A program made the translations under genes and the position numbers. A model generated the notes under the pieces. It had not been told where the DNA came from. It searched no databases and saw only the letters and a program-made list of their open reading frames with translations. Positions 1 through 8,697 of a stretch of DNA of 38,925 nucleotides are shown here, piece by piece (the first letter of the stretch is position 1; every line of letters begins with the position of its first letter). Origin of the DNA: Chitinophagaceae bacterium (GTDB taxonomy: Bacteria > Bacteroidota > Bacteroidia > Chitinophagales > Chitinophagaceae); the NCBI GenBank assembly GCA_017882265.1, contig JADGPW010000015.1, positions 1-38,925 on the forward strand. The letters are read 5' to 3'.

Positions 1-2777
1 AGGGTTCCTGAAAAAAGGGTTATTATTTTTTGACCAAGTGTGTTTAGCAGGTCCACCTGTATATTACCTGTCGCCGGAACATTGATGTCAAGATTGGAAA
101 TACTCCTTGCCGGGTTTGGATATAACAGCGCTGTCAATTGTTCATTCGGACCCGTAACTCCGCTGACAGGAGTAATAACTGCGTTGGTAAGATTCCTGTT
201 CAGGTACAAATGATATTCCCCGGGCTGTAACGTAATACTTTGGGCCGAACCAGTCGCGGTGATCGTATTGCCATTAAGATAATCATACCAGGTGCCGCCG
301 GCCGGAAAAGTAAAGGAGCCGGTTTGAGCATTCACATCAAAATTACCGATCACACAAAGCATAGAAGAATCGGTAGCGCTGCGGATCGTCATAGATTTGA
401 AGGCTATACCGGTACCCAGGTTTTGAGTAAGCGTAATATTATTGGCAATGAAGACATCCTTGTACCAGGGATGCGCCCTTAGCTTTAATAAGCTAGTAAA
501 AATATCAACTAATCGTTTCCGTTGAATGACCTGCAGATAATCCCAGCGGATCGGTTTTGCCGTAAGTCTGCAATTGGTATTGACCGACCCATCTGTACAG
601 GTGTTGATCGAATAATCATACCCCTGCTCACCAAATTCCCAGATCATTTTGGGCCCCGGTGCATCGAGGAAAAAAGCAGCACACATTTCTATCCGTTTCA
701 AAGCCGTATTCAGATCTTTGACATTATAGGTGCCGGAGGCATTTCCAAATTGCAGATTCTTATACATCAATCTTTCTTCATCATGGCTTTCCATATAACC
801 CACGAGGTAGGGATTGGTAAAGCCTCTTACTGTATGAAGAATGCTTTCAATATTGGAATTAGGTAAGTAACCCATGGCTGCTTCTTCGTAACTACTGGCT
901 CCATTACCCCAAAGCATCATTCCATAGTTCGACAATTCAATCTCTTCAGGATTCAAAGCAAAATGTTCTAATATGGCGTAGCAGCCGGGTGATTTTAATT
1001 GCAGTGTATCATAATAACGTTTCCAGATGGCAATGCGGCTGGCATCATACTGGTTCCATAGGTTCACATCAGAACCGGAGTTGAATTGGGTAAATCCTTT
1101 GGATAGATCAAAACGGAAACCATCCAGTTTATAATCCTGCAACCAGAACTCAACCACCCGGCTGGTAAGATACCGGGTTGCCAGGCTTTCATGATTAAAA
1201 TCATTGAATACACTGAATGGATGGGTGGCAACCACATTGAACCAGGGATTATCCGGGGTCGGTTGGCTGGTAGCGCTATTCCAGTATAAAGCTGCCATGG
1301 GGTTTTGACCCGTGGCATGATTCAGTGCAATATCCATTATAACAGCGATCCCTTTCCTATGGCAGGAATCTATGAATTCTTTTAATGTATTCTTAGGGCC
1401 ATAATATTTATCGGGAGCGAAATAAAAATCGGGATTATAGCCCCAGCTATCATTGCCTTCAAATTCATTAAAGGGCATCATTTCAATGGCATTTATCCCC
1501 ATTGTTTTTAAATAGTTCAGCGTGTCTCGTAGCGTTTTCCAGTCATGTGCCGCTATAAAATCCCTGACCAGTAATTCATAAACAACAAGATTTCTTTTAT
1601 CAGGGCGGGCAAAATTATTGACCGCCCAGGTATAAGCCGGAGCATTTGTTTGTAACAAACTAACTATCCCGGTTGTTAACCCGGTCGGATAGGTTCTTAA
1701 TCCCGGGTAAGTTGTTGAAGTAATGCCACCATCATTTCCCGGATCCAGTATTTTTTCAGTATAAGGTTCCGCCACTTTTAAACTCCCGTTCACCAGGTAT
1801 TGAAATGCATATTCAGTACCTGGGGTTAATCCTGTGATGCGCAACCACCAGTAATTACCATCTGGTGTTTTGTTCATTACATAATTGGTTTGTTCCGTCC
1901 AGTTACTTCCCGTAAACTCACCTATAACGGAGACCCTTGCTTTATTGGGCGCATACAAAACCAGCACCACGGAAGTATTTCCCGCATCATAATTAATACC
2001 ATCTCTTACTCCCACCGGCAATGGAGCTATTACCGGGGCGGTGGCGGCAAAGAACTGGAATGTAAATGTCTTGGTGGTGATCCCGTCATTCGCTTCCACC
2101 ATGACGGTTTGATTTCCTGTTACAGTTATGACCGGATTAGCCGAGATCGTTGTTGTATTGGATTGCGTTTGAATAACCGTTCCATTCAGGTAAAGCTTCA
2201 TCGTAGAAAGATTATTGGCTATGCCTGTAAGTGCGATATTATCTCCAACCTGCTTATTTATAGGTTCCGGAATGGGTGAATAGGTGGGTTGAAAAAAAGG
2301 TATTGTAAACCTGGTGGAAAGATTAGCATCATAGATCGGGATGTACATGTCACTTCCATCAGCATTCCGCTGTACAGTTGTACCGGCGCCATTTCGAAAG
2401 AGGATCGCAATTTTTAAGATGGTCTCACCGGCAGGTACTCCATAGTAGGCCCTTATATTAGTAATATCGAATTTCCATTTATTAGTTCCCAGGTAGGTGG
2501 CCTGTAGCAATGGATTAGGTAAATTAAAATTCTGGTTGAATTTGACATACCGCCAATCCGAGTTGCTGGTACTGAGATTTGTTATTACGCCTGTATGAAC
2601 ATATACATCAGTAGTAGGTGTATAATTCAGCAGCCCCAGGTTGCCTTTTGAAGCATCAACAGTAATTGAAATATTATCATTGTCTTTGGGAAAATCTGGT
2701 GTCCAGGTTAGTAATTGGGCGCTGCCGGTAAATACAAAACTCACAAAACTGAGAACCAGAATAAAAAATCGTTTCAT
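1..2777 (-). CDS. Secreted GH13 alpha-amylase-family glycosyl hydrolase with T9SS sorting domain (3' end outside window)
   Basis: The reading frame opens at ATG 2777 and stays open to the window edge (925 codons seen), so the C-terminus is missing. A signal peptide (MKRFFILVLSFVSFVFTGSA) is followed by beta-rich N-terminal domains to about residue 330 and a GH13 barrel. The four GH13 regions are visible: DIALNH near residue 480, GFRFDLS with the nucleophile Asp near 557, AILEHF with the acid/base Glu near 602, and ESHDEE with the transition-state Asp near 664. A T9SS type A domain starts with LLYPNPARS close to the left edge, so the enzyme should be exported across the outer membrane. The family cleaves or transfers alpha-glucans such as starch or glycogen; the exact specificity (amylase, pullulanase-like or branching) cannot be told. 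The gene diverges from ligA. Very sure of the family, less of the substrate. Confidence 0.9.
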   Translation of the reverse strand, partial: MKRFFILVLSFVSFVFTGSAQLLTWTPDFPKDNDNISITVDASKGNLGLLNYTPTTDVYVHTGVITNLSTSNSDWRYVKFNQNFNLPNPLLQATYLGTNKWKFDITNIRAYYGVPAGETILKIAILFRNGAGTTVQRNADGSDMYIPIYDANLSTRFTIPFFQPTYSPIPEPINKQVGDNIALTGIANNLSTMKLYLNGTVIQTQSNTTTISANPVITVTGNQTVMVEANDGITTKTFTFQFFAATAPVIAPLPVGVRDGINYDAGNTSVVLVLYAPNKARVSVIGEFTGSNWTEQTNYVMNKTPDGNYWWLRITGLTPGTEYAFQYLVNGSLKVAEPYTEKILDPGNDGGITSTTYPGLRTYPTGLTTGIVSLLQTNAPAYTWAVNNFARPDKRNLVVYELLVRDFIAAHDWKTLRDTLNYLKTMGINAIEMMPFNEFEGNDSWGYNPDFYFAPDKYYGPKNTLKEFIDSCHRKGIAVIMDIALNHATGQNPMAALYWNSATSQPTPDNPWFNVVATHPFSVFNDFNHESLATRYLTSRVVEFWLQDYKLDGFRFDLSKGFTQFNSGSDVNLWNQYDASRIAIWKRYYDTLQLKSPGCYAILEHFALNPEEIELSNYGMMLWGNGASSYEEAAMGYLPNSNIESILHTVRGFTNPYLVGYMESHDEERLMYKNLQFGNASGTYNVKDLNTALKRIEMCAAFFLDAPGPKMIWEFGEQGYDYSINTCTDGSVNTNCRLTAKPIRWDYLQVIQRKRLVDIFTSLLKLRAHPWYKDVFIANNITLTQNLGTGIAFKSMTIRSATDSSMLCVIGNFDVNAQTGSFTFPAGGTWYDYLNGNTITATGSAQSITLQPGEYHLYLNRNLTNAVITPVSGVTGPNEQLTALLYPNPARSISNLDINVPATGNIQVDLLNTLGQKIITLFSGT

Positions 2778-2864
2778 AGCAAGCTCGTTTAGCAAGTATC
2801 AGACACCCTTCAGGTGTAAGATACCCGAAGATAATAAATATGTACTTACGACACATTACATTTT

Positions 2865-2989
2865 AAAAGTTTGGTAACCGGGAGGGCGGGAAGACGGGAA
2901 GAAAATAAATCCTCTTCCCGCACTTCCCATTCTTACCGGCCTTCCCGGCAAACCCGATAGCAATCAGGTGACCCACTACCAAAAAGTTT
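2865..2989. repeat. Intergenic palindromic repeat, GGGAAGACGGGAAG family, copy 1
   Basis: Most of the 275-bp gap between the GH13 gene and ligA is one imperfect inverted repeat. Outer arms are AAAAGTTTGGTA (2865-2876) and TACCAAAAAGTTT. Inner arms are CGGGAAGACGGGAAG (2888-2902) and a matching run of CTTCCC blocks at 2914-2947. The right part (AAACCCGATAG, then GTGACCCACTACC) is nearly the reverse complement of the left part of the copy at 10647-10790, and the inner core recurs at 35782-35920. No ORF or protein is evident. Confidence 0.75.
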
Positions 2990-3052
2990 GAATAAACGGC
3001 TTGAAATGTTTAATTGACAGATATTAACTTTACCAGCTAACCTTCTTCCTTT

Positions 3053-5155
3053 ATGTATTCAAAAGAATCGACTAAAGAACTGCAAAGGCTTACGACTGAG
3101 CTAATTAAAAAACAGGGATCCGGCTCGCTCAGTAAAAAAGATATCGAGCATATCCGAAATGCCCTTCGTTTTCATGAATACCGTTATTATATTTTAAATG
3201 AACCCCTGATTGCCGACCCCGAATACGACCAGCTCTATAAAGCGCTTGAAAAAATAGAGCAGGAAAACCCGGCCCTGGTTACAGTCAATTCTCCAACTCA
3301 ACGGGTAGCGAATGGGTTGACCAAAGATTTTCCAACGGTCCAGCACCTGGTACCAATGCTCTCACTGGACAACTCATATAATAGCGATGATCTTATTGAT
3401 TTCGACAGGCGGGCAAGGGAGCTTACCGGCCTGGATAAGATTGAATATTGTGTAGAACCCAAATTTGATGGCGGGAGTATTTCATTGATCTATGAGAACG
3501 ACCTGCTCATCCGCGGTGCTACGAGGGGTGATGGAGTTGAAGGAGATGAAGTAACCACTAATATCAGGCAGATCCGCTCTATTCCATTGTCTGCAAAATT
3601 TTCCGATTATGGATTGCAACAAGTGGAAATAAGAGGTGAAGTACTTATCAATAAAACCAATTTCGCCCGTTACAACCAACAACTGGTTGAACAGGGATTA
3701 CCGCCTTTGGCAAATCCCAGGAACGCCGCGTCTGGAACCCTCAGGATAAAGGACCCTGCTGAAGTTGCCAAAAGAAACCTCGAAGCATTTGTTTATCATA
3801 TCAGCTATTTCTCTCTCTTCAAAGGGAAAAAAATTCCTCCTGAATTGACGACCCATGCTGGTTCCCTGGAATTGTTGTGGGGGTTGGGTTTCCGCAGCCC
3901 CCAAAAAGAAAAAAAGATTTTTAAAGGAATAGATGCGGTGGTAAAACATTGTCATGACTTTGAAGCAAAAAGAGATGGGTTGCCGTACGAGATCGATGGC
4001 ATGGTGATTAAAGTGAATGATATTGCCCTGCAGGATAAAATGGGTATGACCACTCATCATCCCCGCTGGGCCATGGCCTATAAATTCAAGGCAAGACAGG
4101 GAACGAGTAAACTATTAAATGTGGAATTCCAGGTGGGACGAACGGGGTCCATCACTCCTGTGGCGAAGATCCAGCCGGTACCGATCGGCGGGGTAACGGT
4201 TTCATCCATTTCCCTTTTCAATGAAGAGGTGATCAAAGAAAAAGACCTCAGGACAGGTGATACGGTCCTGGTCGAAAGAGCAGGGGATGTCATTCCTTAT
4301 ATTGTAAAATCACTCGCTGAACTAAGAACGGGTAAGGAAAAGAAAATTGTTTTTCCAAAAATCTGCCCGGTATGTGCAAGCCGGTTATTTAAAGAAGAAG
4401 AGGAAGCCGTATGGCGTTGTATCAATATCGAATGCCCTGCACAGGTAGTGGAGCGCATCATTCATTTTGTAAGTAAGGACGCTATGGATATACGCGGTTT
4501 TGGTGAGGCCAATGTCCGAAAGTTTTATGAGCTAGGCTTATTACAGGATATCCCCGGGATTTATAAACTTGATTTCAAAAAGATCGGGGAGATGGAGGGT
4601 TTTGGTCAGAAATCGATAGACAATTTGCAATCGGCAATCAGCCATTCAAAGAATCAGCCTCTCCACCGGCTGATTTTTGCACTGGGAATTCGTTTTGTGG
4701 GCGAGACGACAGCAAAAACACTGGCACAGGCTGTCACTTATTTGCTTGAGCTTAAGAAATTGTCAATAGAAGAATTGCAGGACCTGGAAGATATCGGCCC
4801 CAAAGTAGCCGGCAGTGTTCATCAGTTTTTCAGCAATAAAGACAATATCCGGATGCTGGAAGAATTGGAAAAACTGGGATTACAACTAAAGAATACAAAA
4901 AAACAATTAACCAAAGGTGGAAATCTTGCCGGCGCCAGTTTCTTGTTTACAGGCACTTTGCCAACCCTCAAAAGAGGCGATGCAGAAGCGCTCGTAGAAG
5001 AAAACGGAGGCCAAATTCTCAGTGGAGTCAGCACCAAGCTGAACTACCTGGTAGTGGGAGAAGATGCCGGCAGTAAACTTGAGAAAGCCAAAAAAATAAA
5101 CACGGTCAAGATCATTTCGGAAGCAGAATTCCTGCAGGTAATAGGGAAAAAATGA
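3053..5155 (+). CDS. ligA: NAD-dependent DNA ligase LigA
   Basis: Seals nicks in duplex DNA during replication and repair using NAD+ as the adenylate donor. At 700 residues it is slightly longer than the usual 660-680. Domain Ia carries HEYRYYILNEP and DPEYDQLY near the N-terminus for NAD+ binding. The adenylation motif KFDGG has its lysine at residue 137, followed by GATRGDG. The OB region includes GRTGSITPVA. A four-cysteine zinc finger uses C438, C441, C456 and C461. Helix-hairpin-helix repeats follow (MDIRGFG, MEGFGQKS), and a BRCT domain closes the protein (LAGASFLFTGTLPTLKRGD onward). A TAACTTTA element lies about 25 bases upstream of the ATG. It is transcribed alone, with a repeat on its left and a hairpin on its right. 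Complete and apparently intact. Confidence 0.97.
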   Translation: MYSKESTKELQRLTTELIKKQGSGSLSKKDIEHIRNALRFHEYRYYILNEPLIADPEYDQLYKALEKIEQENPALVTVNSPTQRVANGLTKDFPTVQHLVPMLSLDNSYNSDDLIDFDRRARELTGLDKIEYCVEPKFDGGSISLIYENDLLIRGATRGDGVEGDEVTTNIRQIRSIPLSAKFSDYGLQQVEIRGEVLINKTNFARYNQQLVEQGLPPLANPRNAASGTLRIKDPAEVAKRNLEAFVYHISYFSLFKGKKIPPELTTHAGSLELLWGLGFRSPQKEKKIFKGIDAVVKHCHDFEAKRDGLPYEIDGMVIKVNDIALQDKMGMTTHHPRWAMAYKFKARQGTSKLLNVEFQVGRTGSITPVAKIQPVPIGGVTVSSISLFNEEVIKEKDLRTGDTVLVERAGDVIPYIVKSLAELRTGKEKKIVFPKICPVCASRLFKEEEEAVWRCINIECPAQVVERIIHFVSKDAMDIRGFGEANVRKFYELGLLQDIPGIYKLDFKKIGEMEGFGQKSIDNLQSAISHSKNQPLHRLIFALGIRFVGETTAKTLAQAVTYLLELKKLSIEELQDLEDIGPKVAGSVHQFFSNKDNIRMLEELEKLGLQLKNTKKQLTKGGNLAGASFLFTGTLPTLKRGDAEALVEENGGQILSGVSTKLNYLVVGEDAGSKLEKAKKINTVKIISEAEFLQVIGKK

Positions 5156-5159
5156 GTTG

Positions 5160-5189
5160 AATACCGTGTGGAATCCGCATGACGGTATT
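5160..5189 (+). terminator. Possible terminator of ligA
   Basis: AATACCGT (5160-5167) and ACGGTATT (5182-5189) form an 8-bp perfect stem directly after the ligA stop. The downstream T-run is weak (TTTATCGGTTTC), so termination is likely but not certain. The remaining 140 bp to the next gene show nothing further recognisable. Confidence 0.5.
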
Positions 5190-5329
5190 TATCGGTTTCT
5201 TCAACCAAAAAATAATATTGGCTAAGCCTGTAAAATATTTTATCTTAGTAACGTTCATCCATCTGCTCTGATAACTTAATGTACCCGTGTTATTAACTGC
5301 AACGTGGCCCTGGCTAAAAATTGCCTATT

Positions 5330-5890
5330 ATGATCAAAAAATTAGCCGGTGAAATCTGGAAGCCGCTAACCTTTTCCGGATGGAGGCAACTCCGAAATCG
5401 CTACGCCGTGTCAGGTCTTGGCCGCATTGCCAGTTATAAAAAAGATATTCTTGCCGATGGCAAATTGTTGAGTGGTTCATTAACTACAGGTTATCGTACC
5501 TTAAACCTTCACCGGCCCAATAACAAAGGCACTTTGTATATCCACCGGGAAATGGCCAAAATTTTTTTAACCCCGCCCAGCAACCGGCACAAATTCGTTA
5601 TTCACCGCAATCACAACAAGCTTGATAATAATATTAAAAATCTTCGTTGGGCGACACTCGAAAAAATGATCGACCACCAGCAGGATAGCCCGGCCAAAAT
5701 AGCTTATAAAGAAAAACAGGCCAACCGTACCGAAGGCCTGAAACTAACAGCCGCACAGGTCAGGAAGATCAAAAGCACGCTCAATAATAAGAAACGAAAC
5801 ATTACCATAAAACAACTTGCTCAAAATTACGGTGTCAGCGAAATGACCATGTACCGTATTAAGAGTGGAGAAAATTGGGCGAGGATCTAG
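5330..5890 (+). CDS. NUMOD4/HNH-endonuclease-like protein with C-terminal helix-turn-helix
   Basis: I chose ATG 5330 (MIKKLAGEIW) over an in-frame TTG at 5321. The N-terminal 60 residues (EIWKPLTF, YAVSGLGRIASY) match the NUMOD4 pattern found in HNH homing endonucleases. The middle (VIHRNHNKLDNNIKNLRWAT) resembles the HNH core in which a histidine is followed by NN-x-NL-x-W-x-T; the usual HID is HRN here, so one catalytic or metal position may be altered. The C-terminus (LTAAQVRKIK to ENWARI) looks like a helix-turn-helix (IKQLAQNYGVSEMTMYRIKSG). The gene is not inside an intron or intein and no phage genes are nearby, so it may be a domesticated DNA-binding protein rather than an active homing nuclease. 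Family moderately sure, role unknown. Confidence 0.7.
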   Translation: MIKKLAGEIWKPLTFSGWRQLRNRYAVSGLGRIASYKKDILADGKLLSGSLTTGYRTLNLHRPNNKGTLYIHREMAKIFLTPPSNRHKFVIHRNHNKLDNNIKNLRWATLEKMIDHQQDSPAKIAYKEKQANRTEGLKLTAAQVRKIKSTLNNKKRNITIKQLAQNYGVSEMTMYRIKSGENWARI

Positions 5891-5893
5891 TTG

Positions 5894-5921
5894 CTGCCCC
5901 TCGGCTTCGCTCGGGGTGACA
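5894..5921. repeat. Short GC-rich dyad, CTCGGCTTCGCTCGGGG type
   Basis: Directly after the HNH-like gene stop lies CTGCCCCTCGGCTTCGCTCG followed by GGGTGAC. CCCC and GGGG pair around a CGGCTTCGCTCG core. This type of short dyad resembles other GC-rich stems in the window and may act as the terminator of the upstream gene. Confidence 0.5.
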
Positions 5922-5940
5922 ATGCTGGTTATTTGTTGCA

Positions 5941-5948
5941 TAACTTTG
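5941..5948 (+). promoter_or_regulatory. Bacteroidota-type -7 element TAACTTTG
   Basis: TAACTTTG matches the TAnnTTTG consensus exactly and lies 12 bases before ATG 5961. A clear -33 TTG at the standard distance is not evident. It supports starting the downstream gene at 5961 or 5967 and not at the longer in-frame start at 5865, which would translate through the upstream repeat. Confidence 0.5.
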
Positions 5949-5960
5949 TCGCCCATAAAA

Positions 5961-6635
5961 ATGGTTATGCTCCAATCCTCTACTATCAAATTCCTGAAAG
6001 ATTTAAAAAAGAATAATAACAAACCCTGGTTTGATGCTCATCGTACAACCTATGAAGCTGCCAAAACTGATTTTGGGAAATTCATACAGTCCGTGATTGA
6101 TAAGCATGGCAAAAAGGACCCGTCCATTAAAAACCTGGTGGCAAAAGATTGCCTGTTTCGTATCAACCGGGATATCCGGTTTTCAAAAGATAAGACTCCT
6201 TATAAAACGAATTTTGGCGCCAGCATTAATAAGGGAGGAAAGAAATCTTTGCTGGCAGGATATTACTTTCACCTGGAGCCGGGCGCCAGTTTTGCCGGGG
6301 GCGGTATCTGGATGCCGATGCCGGAGGAATTGAAAAAAATACGGCAGGAGGTCGATTACAATTTTGCAATATTCAAAAAGATCATTGGTTCTAAAAAATT
6401 CAGGCCGGTATATGGTGAGCTGGATAAAAGCGCTGAGTTTTTATTAAGCCGTGTTCCGAAAGGGTATGAACCCGATAATCCTGCTGCGGATTACCTGAAA
6501 CTGAAAAGTTATATTGCTATGGTGCAACTAAAGGATACTGACCTTATATCAAAAGACCTGGTTAAAAAAACGGTTGCGGCGTTTGAAGTACTGCAACCGT
6601 TGATTGAATTTATCAATGAGGCTATAAGCGGATAA
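5961..6635 (+). CDS. DUF2461 (TIGR02453) family protein
   Basis: The product of about 225 residues matches DUF2461: the N-terminal FLKDLKKNNNKPWFDAHR, the hallmark FRINRDIRFSKDKTPYKTNF, and a glycine-rich segment (SFAGGGIWMPMPEELKKIRQ). The molecular function of the family is unknown. The longer frame from 5865 overlaps the HNH-like gene and includes the palindromic repeat, so it is unlikely; ATG 5961 or 5967 just follows a -7 element. No signal peptide, so probably cytoplasmic. It ends one base before the stop of the convergent gene at 6637. Confidence 0.9.
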   Translation: MVMLQSSTIKFLKDLKKNNNKPWFDAHRTTYEAAKTDFGKFIQSVIDKHGKKDPSIKNLVAKDCLFRINRDIRFSKDKTPYKTNFGASINKGGKKSLLAGYYFHLEPGASFAGGGIWMPMPEELKKIRQEVDYNFAIFKKIIGSKKFRPVYGELDKSAEFLLSRVPKGYEPDNPAADYLKLKSYIAMVQLKDTDLISKDLVKKTVAAFEVLQPLIEFINEAISG

Positions 6636-6636
6636 T

Positions 6637-7560
6637 TCATTTACCCGCTGCATTCAGATCTTTATCCAATAAATACACCCAGGCACCTGTTTCGAAATCA
6701 ATTTCAGCTAGGATCACCGCTATTCTTTCGGTTTCTCTCACTTTCCTTGGCTTCTGGTTTATTGATTGAAACGTGGTCATATCTAATTTTGTTGAAAATG
6801 ACCGGTTGCGGAGCCTGTCTGCTATAGAAGGCCCGGTCAAAGGTAATTTATACAGAACAGAATATATATCCGGAACATATAGCCAGGCAATTTTATCTCC
6901 GGCAGCACATTTATAAACAAGTCCGAGGCCTATATTCCGGACCTCCATTCTCTGGTTGGATGCTGAATAAAAATGTTCTTCTTTCAACAAGTACTCATCA
7001 GGTATTTTGTCAACAATTACAGCTGCATCTGTCGACGGTATGGGTGTAAAAAATCTATCCTCATTGAATGCCACAATTCGTCCGGCTTCAATTTCTGTCT
7101 TTAATAGTTTATTGAATTCATCACTGAACAAGTCATGATTAGCCGGTTCAGATGATATGATCTCCCAATAACGATGAAGAAATAAATAGTCATCATGGAA
7201 ACCGAAAGGCTGTTGAAGCGCTTTTTTCTTTCTCTCTAAGTAATCAGACGATACATTGCATCCGGTGCTGGCCCATTCAGATAATAAATCGAAGTCTGTG
7301 TTGTTGCGATAATACCGTTTACTTCTGAGCATCCCTAAAGTATCCCATGCCTGCCATACTCCTGATTTCTGGCCGTTTTTGAATGCTCCTTTCGCCCGCA
7401 CAGCTCCATTATCGTAATAGCTGATAAAAGATCCATTTAATAAGTCATCTTTTAAATCATAACTGTATTGTAACAATCCAGAAGGATAATAATTATTTTT
7501 TTGCTGCGCCCGCAATTGAATACTGCAAACTGCCAGGAATGAAAAAAAAATTAATCGCAT
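6637..7560 (-). CDS. Secreted protein with YwqK/MORN-like repeats and a GldN-like C-terminal region
   Basis: A signal peptide (MRLIFFSFLAVCSIQLRAQ) is followed by three short MORN-variant repeats at residues 22-85 (YYPSGLLQYSYDL, SYYDNGAVRAKGAFKNGQKS, then GVWQAWDTLGMLRSKRYY), as in YwqK-family proteins. From about residue 90 the sequence changes character. IEAGRIVAFNEDRFFTPI, then HFYSASNQRMEVRNIGLG, then IAWLYVPDIYSVLYKLPL and RNRSFSTKLDMTTF follow the order seen in the gliding/T9SS protein GldN (PorN), including the aromatic-rich FWI/VFFP-like segment. GldN itself is normally encoded beside gldKLM, which is not here. I infer a periplasmic or envelope accessory protein; the GldN relation rests on motif order remembered from the family. 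It is convergent with the DUF2461 gene. Confidence 0.6.
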   Translation of the reverse strand: MRLIFFSFLAVCSIQLRAQQKNNYYPSGLLQYSYDLKDDLLNGSFISYYDNGAVRAKGAFKNGQKSGVWQAWDTLGMLRSKRYYRNNTDFDLLSEWASTGCNVSSDYLERKKKALQQPFGFHDDYLFLHRYWEIISSEPANHDLFSDEFNKLLKTEIEAGRIVAFNEDRFFTPIPSTDAAVIVDKIPDEYLLKEEHFYSASNQRMEVRNIGLGLVYKCAAGDKIAWLYVPDIYSVLYKLPLTGPSIADRLRNRSFSTKLDMTTFQSINQKPRKVRETERIAVILAEIDFETGAWVYLLDKDLNAAGK

Positions 7561-7614
7561 ATCCTGTGTTTTTTGAATAACGAATTAAAATAGCGAATTA
7601 TTATCTGCTGTTGC

Positions 7615-8607
7615 TTACACTAATAATTCATTTGCAAGCAGGTATTCTGCTATCTGCACCGCGTTAGTAGCCGCCCCCTTTCTGAGGTTATCAGAAACAA
7701 CCCACATATTCAGCGTATTCGCCTGGCTTTCATCTCTCCTTAATCTGCCCACAAACACCTCATCTTTTTCATGTGCCTCCATCGGCATGGGGTAAAGCTG
7801 GTTAGCAGGATCGTCTACCACTATTATCCCGGGGGCTGATTGCAGCAATGATCTTACTTCATCCAGGTCAAATTCTTTATTAAATTCAACATTTACACTT
7901 TCGCTATGTCCGCCTACAACAGGTATTCTTACAGTAGTGGCGGTAACACGGATCGTTTCATCCCGCATGATCTTTTTTGTTTCATTTACCATCTTCATTT
8001 CTTCTTTTGTATAGCCATTGTCGAGAAATACATCGATCTGGGGGATCGCATTCAGATCGATAGGATACTTGTATGCCCTTTCCCCGGCAATCCCCTGCCT
8101 TTCGTTTAATAGTTGGGTGACGGCTTTGACCCCGGTTCCTGTTACACTTTGATAGGTACTGACTACAATTCTTTTAACCCCATATTTTTTATGTAGCGGA
8201 TCTAATGCCATAACCATTTGGATCGTAGAACAGTTGGGGTTGGCAATGATCTTATCATTTTTTGTCAGGATATCCGCATTGATCTCCGGCACGATCAAAG
8301 GTTTTGTTTCATCCATTCTCCAGGCAGAGGAGTTGTCGATCACTGTGATCCCTGCGGCCGCGAATGCAGGCGCCCATTCCAGTGAAGTTTCGCCACCTGC
8401 CGAGAATATGGCCAGGGCCGGCTTTGCCATGATCGTATCTTCCATGCTTACTACCTTGTATTGTTTTTCCCTGAACACTACTTCTTTCCCAATTGATCTT
8501 TCTGAAGCAACAGGGATTAATTCCGTTACCGGGAAATTTCTTTCGGCTAAGACCTGTAACATTTTGGTACCCACTAATCCTGTGGCACCTACAATTGCAA
8601 TTTTCAT
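7615..8607 (-). CDS. asd: Aspartate-semialdehyde dehydrogenase
   Basis: Reduces L-aspartyl-4-phosphate to L-aspartate-4-semialdehyde with NADPH, the branch point to lysine/diaminopimelate, threonine and methionine. The 330 residues match the family length. An N-terminal Rossmann motif GATGLVGTKML, a phosphate-binding FSAGG, the catalytic Cys126 in ANPNCST and His234 in VVGGHSESVNVEF are all present. The ATG at 8607 is the natural start, one residue before the KIAIVGATG strand. Cytoplasmic. The start is separated from the divergent lamin-tail gene by a 323-bp gap holding a strong inverted repeat. Complete. Confidence 0.97.
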   Translation of the reverse strand: MKIAIVGATGLVGTKMLQVLAERNFPVTELIPVASERSIGKEVVFREKQYKVVSMEDTIMAKPALAIFSAGGETSLEWAPAFAAAGITVIDNSSAWRMDETKPLIVPEINADILTKNDKIIANPNCSTIQMVMALDPLHKKYGVKRIVVSTYQSVTGTGVKAVTQLLNERQGIAGERAYKYPIDLNAIPQIDVFLDNGYTKEEMKMVNETKKIMRDETIRVTATTVRIPVVGGHSESVNVEFNKEFDLDEVRSLLQSAPGIIVVDDPANQLYPMPMEAHEKDEVFVGRLRRDESQANTLNMWVVSDNLRKGAATNAVQIAEYLLANELLV

Positions 8608-8621
8608 TTAACGTTTTTTAA

Positions 8622-8697
8622 TTGTCTGACGGTCTCCGTCTGACGGTCCCGTCAGACGGAATCAATCATTTTATTGTCAGACGGGACCGTCAGACAA
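8622..8697. repeat. Nested inverted repeat built from GTCTGACGG units
   Basis: The divergent gap 8608-8930 contains several copies of GTCTGACGG or its reverse complement. TTGTCTGACGGTC (8622-8634) pairs perfectly with GACCGTCAGACAA (8685-8697). CCGTCTGAC (8636-8644) pairs with GTCAGACGG (8651-8659). Alternatively, GTCTGACGGTCCCGTC (8638-8653) pairs perfectly over 16 bp with 8680-8695, which excludes the other two stems. The rest of the gap (8700-8915) has a weak dyad at 8701-8720 and nothing else recognised. Confidence 0.7.

Noticed and set aside
1064-1318. Short frames inside the GH13 gene region, on both strands
   Set aside because: They are shadows of the long minus-strand GH13 frame, which has all four catalytic motifs and continues off the window edge.
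5865-5960. Longer start for the DUF2461 protein
   Set aside because: The extension overlaps the HNH-like gene and translates a palindromic repeat; a -7 element lies within it and a good ATG follows.
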